NCBI GenBank assembly: GCA_947449255.1
Contig: CANFQX010000015.1
Coordinates: forward strand, 1-64,000
DNA length: 64,000 bases
DNA from: Pseudobdellovibrionaceae bacterium
GTDB taxonomy: Bacteria; Bdellovibrionota; Bdellovibrionia; Bdellovibrionales; Bdellovibrionaceae
Reading direction: 5' to 3'
In this document: positions 55,111-64,000 of the stretch, piece after piece
Layout of the letters: every line of letters begins with the position of its first letter
Position numbering within the stretch: the stretch's first letter is position 1
Notes under the pieces: model-generated
What the model was told of the DNA's origin: nothing
Seen by the model: the letters and a program-made list of their open reading frames with translations, nothing else
Databases searched by the model: none
Program-made: the position numbers and the translations under genes

Positions 55111-55392
55111 TTTTATCCCCTGCCTAATTCCCATTCTGACGGTTATAGTTGATTCACTTTCTTTCACTTTTTGCGAATCCAGATCCATTTCAAAGTGATT
55201 GTATTCTTCTTGTCTCCTGCAATCAGTCCTCAGGGACCACGGTTTTCCTTGTCCCACCATCTTCTCGTCATGAATTTGCAAGGTGGGTTTAAAAATCATG
55301 GCAATGGCTTTATTAAGTGAATTGGAGTTATAAAATATTGGTTTGAGGTTAGATCTCGGAACATCCAAATTTTTAGCCAACTTTAATAAAAT

Positions 55393-55671
55393 TTACTCGT
55401 CGACAGAAGCCTGCACCCTATACATGAACATCAGTTGATTGATATCCCGAAAAATCTCTGACAGGGGCTCGCCGTCAGCACCGATGACTGGCTCTACCAT
55501 GGTCGGCACATACCAAAACAACCCACCAACTTTGTCATCCTGAAAGACCTGCAATTTGACTGTTCCCGAAGGCACTGCCACATCAATGAGTGGCAGTGCC
55601 TTTGCCGCCTCTGAAATTGCGCAAGAGACTATAAATAACATGAAATTATTTATCGCTTTATGGATCCTCAT
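55393..55671 (-). CDS. Small exported protein of unknown function
   Basis: This 92-residue protein has a hydrophobic start, MRIHKAINNFMLFIVSCAIS, that could be a type I signal (cleavage after EAA) or, with IVSC, a lipobox. The mature part reads LPLIDVAVPSGTVKLQVFQD, then WYVPTMVEP, beta-rich. AAAGGGAAA precedes ATG 55671; an upstream reading to 55842 adds a non-signal stretch. It lies before the 297-residue exported protein gene on the same strand. Family unknown. Confidence 0.55.
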   Translation of the reverse strand: MRIHKAINNFMLFIVSCAISEAAKALPLIDVAVPSGTVKLQVFQDDKVGGLFWYVPTMVEPVIGADGEPLSEIFRDINQLMFMYRVQASVDE

Positions 55672-56323
55672 AATTTCCCTTTCATTAGGAAGATTTATCT
55701 TTGAAGCCAAAACATAAAATGTTCTGCACAAATCCAACAAAGCAAGACTTGGGCCCTTGCCATTATTAGAACTGGTAGAATTGAGGATTTTAAATTTGAA
55801 TGTCCGTAGAAAATGTCCGAAAACCGTTCGGACAAAAGACATCTTAAGACAAAACTTACTGAGGGCTTAAGAAAAAAGTATACCTGGATTAAGAAAAGTG
55901 GCTTTCACGCAAAAATGTATTCCCTCGTAATTTCAAAGCATTGAGTGCTCGTTTGAAATCCTACCGTCCTCACCACTACTTTGCCCATATTGGGACTTAA
56001 ACATTAGTGGGGACATATGGTGGTGTGCTCGTCTCGCCATTTGTGGCGTTCAGCTTTGAGACTTCTGGACTTCGCCTTACCCAAAGTAACCTTAACAAAA
56101 CAAAGAGCAATTCTCATGGAGAAAATCGTATCCTTGATTTCTTGCACCCAGCTCCTGCCCTCACTCTATTGTTGGTCCACGCCCCTGATTCCAGAATTTT
56201 ATTTGAATTCAAGATATACTCATCCACGCGAGATTTAAAATATTCTCGTGTGAATAACCAAAATTTTTTGAAGACCTATTTAGCCTCTAACGCAGTGAGT
56301 GGCAAAAAGGTACGGCGTACCTT
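55672..56323. other. Intergenic region of about 650 bases
   Basis: No gene is supported. It holds the upstream side of the small exported protein on the left. A 106-codon rightward frame (56007-56327) and a 73-codon frame (56017-56238) lack ribosome binding sites and look random. The right end holds the terminator of the LamB gene. Confidence 0.45.
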
Positions 56324-56326
56324 TTA
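56304..56326 (-). terminator. Terminator of the LamB-type porin gene
   Basis: A perfect 9-bp stem AAAAGGTAC/GTACCTTTT (56305-56313 with 56317-56325) and 3-base loop overlap the porin stop codon. In the leftward direction it is followed by a T run. Confidence 0.75.
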
Positions 56327-57613
56327 AAACCAAGCTTCGAATTGATAGCCTAGGGAGGTGCCTTCAGTTTTGTTTGCGAAGGTTGGCGCGTCTTGCGCGA
56401 TATAGCTTTGATTCCCTGAATTCCATAAGGAGTGAGTCACAAACACCCGCATCACTGGACGCCCCCAAATGCTTTTGCTGAGGGACAACTGGGAGGCCAC
56501 TGTCAATCGGCTGAGCTCACGATCACCGACCATAACTCCAGCATTCTCTTCGCTATCATCTTTAAAGTGAGAGTAACCAGCTTCAAAGACCCACTGAAAA
56601 CGGTCCGACACAAAATAAATAGGCCGCACACCCAGAGCTTGCCACTGGTGATTACTACCCGTTCCACTTTTATTGCCGTTGTCACCAAACTCTCCGGCGA
56701 GGCCCAGCATGAAGGCCCAACGATCGCTCACATCGTGAGTCCAGTCTTCGACCCAGCGAAGATTCCAGGCTCTATTTTGACTGTTCTCAGAGGCTGGAAC
56801 AGCGCTGTTTGCATAAATATTAAAGTCCTTCATTGTGCCCTTGCCATAAAACAGTGAAAAATTATTTTTTCCCTCGTAGACAGGGCCTTCAACTCGAACC
56901 GCTAAAGAATATCCATCTGTAGATTGGTACTGATTGGCTCCCTCGCTGCTTGCAGGGGCCCAAGCGTAAACAGCCCAGGCGTTCAATTTTTGTTCTGCAA
57001 AAAAAGGTTGCGATTGGTAACGCAAATCGAGCGCTTGTAAAACGGGCCGCCCCACAGAAGTTTTCGTGAGGGTTTCGTTGGCTTGAATTAAATGTGCGAT
57101 AGAAAAGTGTCCCTGGCCCAGTGGGATTTTTTCAATGCCTGCACCCACGCCACTCATGTCCGCATAATAGTACCAATCAAAAATATTTAAATCGACATCA
57201 CGATAAAAGCGCTTACCAATCCAAAATTGACCTTCGATTTCGGAAAATCCGCCGGCTTTAACAAAAGCTTCCAATTGGTTGATGTCACGATTTGCTGCAG
57301 CTTCCCACTGTCTGGCGCCTGCAGCCCCATTCTGAAGGCGCACCTGAGTCATGAAATAAACTGGATCTAGCTTTTCAGCTTTCTTATTATGAAAGGTTAT
57401 TGCTAGCTCCGAATAGAAACTGCATTCATTACCTAAGCGCATGAAATTACTAGGAATTCCATGACTATTGAAACACTCCTGCTTGCCACCCTGAAGATTT
57501 AATCCGGTGCCTCCACGCAAATAGCCCGAAAAATCAGCATCTATTGCTAGAGCTTCTCCACTCCAGATTATAAATAAGATTTTAGTTAGCAGCGACAAGC
57601 TTAATCTTTTCAT
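56324..57613 (-). CDS. lamB: LamB-type maltoporin
   Basis: This 429-residue outer-membrane protein has a signal peptide (MKRLSLSLLTKILFIIW to about 23) and a mature start DADFSGYLRGGTGLNLQGG with QECFN, very like LamB (FHGYARSG... with QQCF and LGNEC). The pattern continues with RLGNECSFYSELAI and alternate aromatic beta strands, ending YQFEAWF with C-terminal Phe. It is a trimeric sugar porin for maltodextrins. ATG 57613 follows AAGGGG; the reading from 57676 is not supported. It is divergent from the pullulanase gene with 94 bases between. Confidence 0.9.
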   Translation of the reverse strand: MKRLSLSLLTKILFIIWSGEALAIDADFSGYLRGGTGLNLQGGKQECFNSHGIPSNFMRLGNECSFYSELAITFHNKKAEKLDPVYFMTQVRLQNGAAGARQWEAAANRDINQLEAFVKAGGFSEIEGQFWIGKRFYRDVDLNIFDWYYYADMSGVGAGIEKIPLGQGHFSIAHLIQANETLTKTSVGRPVLQALDLRYQSQPFFAEQKLNAWAVYAWAPASSEGANQYQSTDGYSLAVRVEGPVYEGKNNFSLFYGKGTMKDFNIYANSAVPASENSQNRAWNLRWVEDWTHDVSDRWAFMLGLAGEFGDNGNKSGTGSNHQWQALGVRPIYFVSDRFQWVFEAGYSHFKDDSEENAGVMVGDRELSRLTVASQLSLSKSIWGRPVMRVFVTHSLWNSGNQSYIAQDAPTFANKTEGTSLGYQFEAWF

Positions 57614-57706
57614 TTTAGCCCCTTGAAAAAGAGAATGGATACCCATAAAGTCTGCGCCTGGCCACAGATTACGCAACCAGACTGATATTTCCCTGAGGGG
57701 GGATTT

Positions 57707-60451
57707 TTGAAGAGAACTCTTTGGACAATATTAAATTTATTTTTATGTTCAATTCTAATCCATGGTTTTTTAGCCCTTGGAAACACTGCTTTTGCATCGA
57801 CCTTACAAAGTTCTCCAATTCAATTTCCAATTGATGCCAAATCATTTTCTCAATCCTTTCAGTTTATCAATTCAATGGGTGTTGCGCGGGCGCAATGGCT
57901 GGACTCTTCAACCATTTTACTGCGACTTCCCCCTGGACTGTATGTCAGCTCAAACAGCACACAGTTTCATTTAGTAGACACCACACTCTCTCTGCGAGAG
58001 GGATCATCTACCGATCTTCCGTTGATATCTGTTCAAGGCAGCTATGCTCTCCTGAGCACTTCACAAATAAATCTTGGTGACTTGGATAGACTGATCACAC
58101 TGCCCTTGAAGATTGTTGTAACAAACAACACGAAGCAAATTCTAGACTCTACGGCAATTCAATATGCGGGAATTCTGGACGAACGATTCTATTATAATGG
58201 AGACGACTTAGGTGCACAATGTTCCTATTCAAGTTGTCTCTTAAAGATCTGGGCCCCCACTGCAAAAAATGTGCGAGTTGTTTTTGATCACCAGGAGCCA
58301 CTTCAAGCACAACGCGGATCTTCAGGTGTGTGGAGTCTGACTCTGCCCTATGAATATAAAAACTCATTCTATCAATATGAAATTCAAGTTTACCAGCCCA
58401 TCACGGATCGCATTGAAACCTCTTTGGTGACTGACCCCTACAGCAAAAGCCTTTCTTTAAATGGAACAAGAAGCCAGCTCGTCGATTTAAATTCACCTGA
58501 GACTATGCCTTCGGGTTGGACTTATTTACCAAAGCCCGTTTTGCGATCCCTGAATGATGCCATTATTTATGAACTGCATATTCGTGATTTTAGCTCTCAA
58601 GATGGATCTGTGACGCCGGAATTGCGGGGAACTTACTTGGCTTTCACTGAGCCCAAGTCTTCCGGTGTTCGACACTTGCGAGCCTTGGCTGATGCCGGCC
58701 TCACCCATTTGCATTTAATGCCCTTCAATGATTTTGGGAGTGTTAATGAAGATAAAAAAACCTGGGAAAATTATTCTGGGCTGAGCTCGAACTTGCAAGA
58801 GCCCCAAAGTGTCATTGGCGGAATCAAAGACACCGACCCCTTCAACTGGGGTTACGATCCTGTTCATTATTTTGCTCCTGAGGGAAGTTATGCTGTGAAT
58901 GGTGAGGGAGTCTCTCGCCTTCGCGAAGTGCGCTCCATGGTTCAGAGCATTAATGGAATGGGTCTTCGAGTTGTTCAAGATGTTGTTTTTAACCACACCT
59001 TTGCTGGAGGTCTTGAACCCTACTCTATTTTTGATAAAATAGTTCCGCTCTATTATTATCGCCTCGATGACCAAGGCAATGCCATGACTTCATCCTGCTG
59101 CAGAGACACGGCCAGTGAGCATCGCATGATGGAAAAATTGATGATCGATAGCGTGGTTTCGTGGGCAAAAAATTATAAACTAGATGGCTTTCGCTTTGAT
59201 CTTATTTCTTTTCACTCCAAATCAACAATGATTCGCCTCAAGGACACTTTAAGATCTTTGGATATTCATCGTGATGGAGTGGATGGTTCAAAAATCTTAA
59301 TCTATGGAGAGGGCTGGAGCTTTGGGTCTTTGTTTGATCGCAATCCACAAGAATCAATGACCTTAGAAAATTCAGCTGGCTCTGAAATTGGACTTTTTAA
59401 TGATCGCTTGCGTGATGCTATCCGCGGCGGCACGACCAATTCATCTGAAAAATCAGATCAAGGATTTGCAACGGGTCTTTATTTTGACTTTAATCAAGAG
59501 CCTGCCAATCGCAACACCCCCACCGATCTTAATGCACAAAAAGATAAAATTTTACATTTCGGCGACGTCATAAAGGTTGGCCTTGCTGGAAATCTGAAAG
59601 ACTTTAAATTCAAAGAGCACCTGGGATCGACCTTGCGAGGTGGTGACTTAAAATTCCGTGGAACTGTTGTTGGCTGTGCTGAACAGGCCATTGAAACCAT
59701 CAATTATGTTTCAATTCACGATGGCTATACACTCTGGGATTCAATTGCAGCGAAGGCACCTTTCTATACCCAAGGACGAAATCCTATGACCGCCAGTGCC
59801 GACGATCGCCAGCGCATGCAGCAGCTGGCGATGGCAATACCAATGTTGGGCCAGGGCCTTCCTATTTTCGAGGCTGGCACAGAAGTTTTACGCTCTAAAA
59901 ATGGCGATCAAGACAGTTACAATTCTGGAGATTTCTTTAATCGCATCGATTGGACCGGCACGACAAACAATTGGGGTCGCGGACTTCCACCCGCTTGGAA
60001 AAACCTTGATGATTGGAACTTCTGGCGACCACGCTTGGTGGATTCGTCGCTTCAAATCACACAAGATCAAATTGTCAGGACAAACACTTATTTTAAAGCC
60101 CTCTTAAGGGTTCGACAAAGCTCGGATCTATTTAAGCTCAATACTCTAGAAAAAATATCTCATCACTTAAGCTTCATCGACAATGAGGATCAAGCCGAGC
60201 CCGGCCTTATTGTGATGAAACTGGAAAACGCCAAAGAAAAACTTTTGATTATGATCAATGCTTCACGTGAAGCACGCCTTTTTAGGAATAAAAACCTCCA
60301 GGATTCCTGGATTCTTCATCCCTACTTTGATGCGCAAGTCGATTCGAGATTGAGCGAGGTGGTTTTAAATCCAACTCAAAACTCCGCCCAAATCCCAGGT
60401 CGCACAACCGTTGTTTTAACATTACAGTCAACTGAGAGATCGCAACAATGA
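57707..60451 (+). CDS. pulA: Exported type I pullulanase
   Basis: This 914-residue GH13 enzyme cuts alpha-1,6 bonds in branched glucans. It has a signal peptide (MKRTLWTILNLFLCSILI to about 31), a beta domain (about 35-155) and a CBM48-like module (about 160-270, APTAKNVRVVF). The barrel has Asp498 in GFRFDLIS (nucleophile), Glu535 in YGEGWS (acid/base) and Asp672 in SIHDGYT. It ends with a beta domain. It acts outside the cytoplasm. The start is TTG 57707 behind a G-rich site (GAGGGGGG). It overlaps malEF by four bases. Confidence 0.92.
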   Translation: MKRTLWTILNLFLCSILIHGFLALGNTAFASTLQSSPIQFPIDAKSFSQSFQFINSMGVARAQWLDSSTILLRLPPGLYVSSNSTQFHLVDTTLSLREGSSTDLPLISVQGSYALLSTSQINLGDLDRLITLPLKIVVTNNTKQILDSTAIQYAGILDERFYYNGDDLGAQCSYSSCLLKIWAPTAKNVRVVFDHQEPLQAQRGSSGVWSLTLPYEYKNSFYQYEIQVYQPITDRIETSLVTDPYSKSLSLNGTRSQLVDLNSPETMPSGWTYLPKPVLRSLNDAIIYELHIRDFSSQDGSVTPELRGTYLAFTEPKSSGVRHLRALADAGLTHLHLMPFNDFGSVNEDKKTWENYSGLSSNLQEPQSVIGGIKDTDPFNWGYDPVHYFAPEGSYAVNGEGVSRLREVRSMVQSINGMGLRVVQDVVFNHTFAGGLEPYSIFDKIVPLYYYRLDDQGNAMTSSCCRDTASEHRMMEKLMIDSVVSWAKNYKLDGFRFDLISFHSKSTMIRLKDTLRSLDIHRDGVDGSKILIYGEGWSFGSLFDRNPQESMTLENSAGSEIGLFNDRLRDAIRGGTTNSSEKSDQGFATGLYFDFNQEPANRNTPTDLNAQKDKILHFGDVIKVGLAGNLKDFKFKEHLGSTLRGGDLKFRGTVVGCAEQAIETINYVSIHDGYTLWDSIAAKAPFYTQGRNPMTASADDRQRMQQLAMAIPMLGQGLPIFEAGTEVLRSKNGDQDSYNSGDFFNRIDWTGTTNNWGRGLPPAWKNLDDWNFWRPRLVDSSLQITQDQIVRTNTYFKALLRVRQSSDLFKLNTLEKISHHLSFIDNEDQAEPGLIVMKLENAKEKLLIMINASREARLFRNKNLQDSWILHPYFDAQVDSRLSEVVLNPTQNSAQIPGRTTVVLTLQSTERSQQ

Positions 60452-62715
60452 AGTTTCAACTTTTGAGTTATTTTAAAGTTTTTTTTGTTCTTTATATTAG
60501 TTCTTTTGCTTTTTCAGCCAACTCATCAGGAGTCTTAGAGCCCTCTGCAAATTTAAAAACAAACAAGCCACCTCAACTTCGAATTCAACTTTGGCATCAA
60601 ATGATTTATGGTCACCGCCAAGTTTTATCTGAAGCACTACGTCAGTATGAAAAAGAAAACCCAGGACTTGTTATTCAGGAAACCTATCGTGAAACGGAAG
60701 AGTTGCGCTCGGGCTTCCAAGCCGCTGCGATGGGTGGAAGTGGACCAGAGTTAGTGTATGGTCCCAGTGACCAAATTGGCCCCTTTGCGGCGATGAATAT
60801 CATTCGCCCACTGGATGATATTTTCACAAGCGACCTGTTTTCAAAATTTGATCCGCTGGCCACACCCATCTATCAAGGACATCACTATATGCTCGGTGGT
60901 GTTGTTGGAAATCACTTGATGCTTATTTACAATAAAAAAATATTAGACCGACCACCACAAAATTCTGATGAATTGATTGAAATTGGCAAGAATTTTACCA
61001 TCGATGAAGACGGTGATGGGAAAATTGATCGCTATGGCTTAGTTTTTAATTATACAGAGCCCTTCTTTTTTGCGCCTTTTATTTCTGCTTACGGTGACTC
61101 CTTGATGACAGCAGATGGAAAACCTAATCTGAACACTCTGGGTTTGAAAAAAACTTTTCAATTTATCTTGGACCTTCGTGATAAATATAAAATCATTCCT
61201 AAAGAATGTGATTATGAAACAGCGAATGCTTTATTCAAACAAGGCAAAGCCGCCATGCTCATCAATGGTGATTGGTCCTGGGGCGATTACAAAGATGCTA
61301 AAATTGATTTTGGCATAGCACGAATCCCCTTGATTTCTGAAACCAAGAAGTGGCCAAGCCCCCTGGTCGGCACGGCTGGGTATTCTTTAAATATTAATAT
61401 GCGCAGCCCCGAGCATCTTCGGGCCGCAGTCAATGTGATGAAATATTTGACCTCTGAAAAAATTCAACTGCTCTTCACTGAAAAAGTGGGAGTTCTTCCT
61501 TCATTGCTCGCTTTGCGCTCGAATCCTTTGATTAAAGAAAATTCCCTTTTGCAAATTTCAGTCAATATCATGGAGGTGGGCTCTCCAATGCCTGTCATTC
61601 CTGAAGCTCGGGCCGTTTGGGACAGTTTGCGCATCCAATATCAAAAACTTTTAGCAGGATCAGTGACTCCTGAAGAAGCAGCTCGCGATGCCCAAAAAAT
61701 GAGTGAGTCACAGATTCACGATATGAATGAAATCTTGCAGCCTGATTTTTCAGCGCTGATACTCAAGCTTTTTATTATGATCGGTGGCCTCTGGCTTTGT
61801 TGGGCATCACGCGGTTCCATCGTCAGCTTTATTAAAGGTTTTCATGGCCCGCAAAGGTTTGTCTATTTCATGATGCTTCCAGCTTTCATTGGAATCTTTG
61901 CCGTGATCATCTACCCCTTCTTTTACAATATCGCGATCTCATTTTCGAACTTCAGCTTGCGGACCTTTCAAGACTGGTCGATCATCGGTGTGCGAAACTA
62001 TATTGATGCCCTTACTGATGCGCGAATTTATGCTTTATTTGGAAAAACAATCATTTGGACTGTGGTCAATGTCTTCTTCCATGTGACCATTGGTGTTTTC
62101 CTAGCGGTCATTATCAATCAGACCATGCCTGTCAAAGGATTTTGGCGGACCCTTTTTATTATTCCATGGGCTGTTCCTCAATACATCACGGCCCTCACTT
62201 GGCGGGGAATGTTCAATCAAGAATATGGCCCCATCAATATCTTTTTACAGAAATATCTCCATTTGTCTCCGGTGCAGTGGCTCAGCCAACCTTTCACGGC
62301 ATTTGCTGCGTGCATCTTAACGAATGTCTGGTTGGGTTTTCCGTTTATGATGATTGTTGCTCTTGGTGGTTTGCAATCCATTCCCCATTCGCTCTATGAA
62401 GCGGCCTTCTTGGATAGAGCCAATGCCTGGCAGCGGTTTAAACATATCACACTTCCGCTGCTCATGCCCGTTATGGTGCCTGCTGCTTTGCTGGGTTGTA
62501 TTTGGACTTTTAATAATTTGAATATCGTCTGGTTGGTCAGTAATGCCGGAGAACCCGGTGATCAAACACATATTTTGGTCAGCTATGTTTATAAAGCTGC
62601 GTTTAATCTCTATCGATATGGATATGCTGCTGCCGTTTCAGTTTTAATTTTCTTAATTCTGGTTCTTTGGAGCTTGGGATCCCTTCTCAGTCAGTATAAG
62701 AAGGAGACAAAATAA
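60448..62715 (+). CDS. MalE-MalF fusion: maltodextrin-binding protein joined to permease
   Basis: This 755-residue protein joins two ABC-importer parts. Residues 1-430 are a MalE-like sugar-binding protein: signal segment to about 24, IQLWHQMIYGHRQ, LIYNKKI, LINGDWSWGDYKD. Residues about 440-755 have about seven helices and are MalF-like (ISFSNFS, RTLFIIPWAVP, EAAFLDRANAWQRFKHITLP at 651-670). The linker crosses the membrane near 440-465. In the EAA loop the usual Gly after Asp is Arg657, which is unusual for this coupling helix. ATGA overlap (4 bases) with pulA and one-base overlap with malG show one operon. Confidence 0.85.
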   Translation: MKFQLLSYFKVFFVLYISSFAFSANSSGVLEPSANLKTNKPPQLRIQLWHQMIYGHRQVLSEALRQYEKENPGLVIQETYRETEELRSGFQAAAMGGSGPELVYGPSDQIGPFAAMNIIRPLDDIFTSDLFSKFDPLATPIYQGHHYMLGGVVGNHLMLIYNKKILDRPPQNSDELIEIGKNFTIDEDGDGKIDRYGLVFNYTEPFFFAPFISAYGDSLMTADGKPNLNTLGLKKTFQFILDLRDKYKIIPKECDYETANALFKQGKAAMLINGDWSWGDYKDAKIDFGIARIPLISETKKWPSPLVGTAGYSLNINMRSPEHLRAAVNVMKYLTSEKIQLLFTEKVGVLPSLLALRSNPLIKENSLLQISVNIMEVGSPMPVIPEARAVWDSLRIQYQKLLAGSVTPEEAARDAQKMSESQIHDMNEILQPDFSALILKLFIMIGGLWLCWASRGSIVSFIKGFHGPQRFVYFMMLPAFIGIFAVIIYPFFYNIAISFSNFSLRTFQDWSIIGVRNYIDALTDARIYALFGKTIIWTVVNVFFHVTIGVFLAVIINQTMPVKGFWRTLFIIPWAVPQYITALTWRGMFNQEYGPINIFLQKYLHLSPVQWLSQPFTAFAACILTNVWLGFPFMMIVALGGLQSIPHSLYEAAFLDRANAWQRFKHITLPLLMPVMVPAALLGCIWTFNNLNIVWLVSNAGEPGDQTHILVSYVYKAAFNLYRYGYAAAVSVLIFLILVLWSLGSLLSQYKKETK

Positions 62716-63533
62716 TGATTAAAAAAATTCTTGCTTGGTTGAGCATTCTTCTTTTCGCAGTTTTTTCTATTTACCCTATGTTGTACGTTCTTTCAGTTTC
62801 ACTGCGTGGAGACAATGCCTTCCAGTCGCATTCCTTAGAGATTTTTACCGCCAACTCGACTGTAAAAAACTTTTATACTTTACTTTGGGAAACAGATTTT
62901 TTGATCTGGATGAGAAATTCATTATTTATTTCGACGGTGACGACGCTGCTTGGTGTTTCTTTCGCCTCCACGAGTGCTTATGCCCTCTCACGATATCGAT
63001 TCCGCGGACGCAATATGATGCTTTTTTCATTATTGGCAACTCAGATGTTTCCTTCAACCATGCTGATCTTACCCTTTTACATCATCCTATCTAAACTGCA
63101 TTTAATTGATAATTTTTGGGGCTTATTTATCATTTATTCCTCCACCGCTTTGCCTTTTTGTGTTTGGCAAATGAAGTCTTATTATGACACTGTTCCTAAA
63201 GAGCTTGAGGAAGCGGCACTCTTGGACGGTTGCTCTCAGTGGATGACTTTTTATAAAATCATTTTGCCTATTTCATCACCAGCCCTAGTGATAACCGCAT
63301 TGTTCAGTTTTATGAGCAGTTGGAGTGAATATGTTATTGCAGCTGTTGTCTTGCAAGATCCTCAACTGTATACTTTGCCGCTAGGACTTCGCTCATTCCA
63401 GGCAAGTCTTGCAACGCAGTGGGGACTGTATGCCGCGGGCGCATTGATTGTCTGTGTTCCTGTTTTAATTTTATTTATCAGTATTTCACGTTATCTGGTT
63501 TCAGGTCTAACGATGGGAAGCGTGAAGGGTTAA
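62715..63533 (+). CDS. malG: Maltodextrin ABC-transporter permease MalG
   Basis: This 272-residue permease has six helices. The EAA loop is standard: EEAALLDGCSQWMTFYKIIL with Gly172 and then LP, contacting the ATPase. It starts FKKIL-like (MIKKILAWLSILLFAVFSIY) and ends SRYLVSGLTMGSVKG, typical of MalG. The ATG overlaps the malEF stop by one base (TAATG). The MalK-type ATPase starts one base after its stop. Confidence 0.93.
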   Translation: MIKKILAWLSILLFAVFSIYPMLYVLSVSLRGDNAFQSHSLEIFTANSTVKNFYTLLWETDFLIWMRNSLFISTVTTLLGVSFASTSAYALSRYRFRGRNMMLFSLLATQMFPSTMLILPFYIILSKLHLIDNFWGLFIIYSSTALPFCVWQMKSYYDTVPKELEEAALLDGCSQWMTFYKIILPISSPALVITALFSFMSSWSEYVIAAVVLQDPQLYTLPLGLRSFQASLATQWGLYAAGALIVCVPVLILFISISRYLVSGLTMGSVKG

Positions 63534-63534
63534 T

Positions 63535-64000
63535 ATGGCAAAAATAGAATTTTCAAAAATTTCAAAAAGCTATGGGACTGCGCAGATTTTAAAAGGAATA
63601 GATCTGCAAATTTCCTCGGGTGAATTTTTAGTTTTAGTAGGCCCGTCAGGTTGTGGAAAATCAACACTCCTTAGAACCTTAGCTGGCCTTGAAAAATTAG
63701 ACTCTGGCGAAATAAAAGTTGATGATCGCAACATCCACAATGTAGAGCCCCAAAACAGAGACATCGCCATGGTCTTTCAAAACTATGCCCTTTATCCCCA
63801 TATGGACGTTTCTGAAAACATGAGCTTTGCAATGAAACTGCAAAAACGTCCAGCCAAAGAGATCAAAGAGCATGTCACTCAAATCGCTCGACTTCTCCAA
63901 ATCGAACACCTTTTAAATCGAAAACCTAAAGATCTATCTGGCGGCCAATGTCAACGCGTAGCCCTAGGAAGAGCTTTAGCCAGAAAGACCTCGATTGTTC
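63535..64000 (+). CDS. MalK/UgpC-type ABC ATPase, N-terminal part (runs off window)
   Basis: From ATG 63535 the frame is open for 155 codons to the window edge. Walker A is VGPSGCGKSTLLRTLAGL, the Q-loop is VFQNYALYPHM and the signature is LSGGQCQRVALGRALARKT. This is the sugar-importer ATPase type; the C-terminal regulatory domain is outside the window. It starts one base after the malG stop, so it powers the MalEF/MalG importer. Confidence 0.93.
   Translation, partial: MAKIEFSKISKSYGTAQILKGIDLQISSGEFLVLVGPSGCGKSTLLRTLAGLEKLDSGEIKVDDRNIHNVEPQNRDIAMVFQNYALYPHMDVSENMSFAMKLQKRPAKEIKEHVTQIARLLQIEHLLNRKPKDLSGGQCQRVALGRALARKTSIV

Noticed and set aside
56007-56327. 106-codon rightward open frame before the porin terminator
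   Set aside because: It runs into the porin terminator hairpin, has no ribosome binding site and no recognisable sequence.

Overview
The window looks like chromosome from a predatory or predator-related bacterium of the Bdellovibrionota (Bdellovibrio-like). This is an inference from three things. The housekeeping genes are Gram-negative (LamB-type porin, UppP, YciB, AmiC-type amidase, prs-rplY-pth-ychF block). There are many secreted or lipid-anchored proteins of unknown family. The left edge carries a tail-fibre-like surface protein of a kind I associate with Bdellovibrio. The DNA is AT-leaning. No rRNA, CRISPR array, complete transposon or prophage was seen; two tRNA genes are present.

Layout. 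1-686: 5' end of a large exported fibre-like protein (minus strand) behind a good promoter and an 18-bp palindrome. 0.9-3.6 kb: Ski2-like helicase. 3.6-6.3 kb: accessory region with a structured repeat, an 8-bp tandem repeat, two small exported or membrane proteins, and a HigBA/RelE-type toxin-antitoxin pair plus an acetyltransferase remnant, all between two 129-bp direct repeats, one of which contains the 3' end of tRNA-Met. 6.5-10.2 kb: lipoproteins, a HEAT-repeat protein and a coiled-coil membrane protein. 10.3-16 kb: dihydroorotase, YciB, enoyl-CoA hydratase, PilZ protein, UppP and an MscS channel. 16-23.6 kb: exported serine protease, exported coiled-coil protein, an unusual exported amidoligase/ATP-grasp fusion, an exported glutamine-amidotransferase-like protein and a peptidoglycan amidase. 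23.6-28.9 kb: rph, rdgB, prs, rplY, pth, ychF. 29-34 kb: amidase, CHASE hybrid histidine kinase, IlvE. 34-41.5 kb: unknown exported protein, tRNA-Ala, aromatic amino acid hydroxylase, a predicted exported ADP-ribosyltransferase and a papain-like protease. 41.8-45.1 kb: diguanylate cyclase and a KimA-like K+ transporter broken by an in-frame amber codon. 45.3-51.4 kb: rifampin-phosphotransferase-like dikinase coupled to a membrane PQQ-propeller protein, then MalQ. 51.8-55.7 kb: tiny protein, degenerate ABC exporter, unknown exported proteins. 56.3-64 kb: maltodextrin locus with LamB, exported pullulanase, a MalE-MalF fusion, MalG and the start of the MalK-type ATPase.

How parts work together. 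The last region is a complete alpha-glucan route: porin entry, pullulanase debranching outside the cytoplasm, ABC import by MalEF/G/K, and MalQ upstream for cytoplasmic processing. The 23-29 kb block is translation and nucleotide housekeeping. The most interesting material is the exported amidoligase/ATP-grasp fusion beside a GATase-like protein (19.1-22.7 kb), the ADP-ribosyltransferase-like exported protein (38.3-39.9 kb), the tRNA-flanked toxin-antitoxin segment (4.75-6.25 kb), and a three-copy intergenic hairpin family whose stem shows compensatory base changes.
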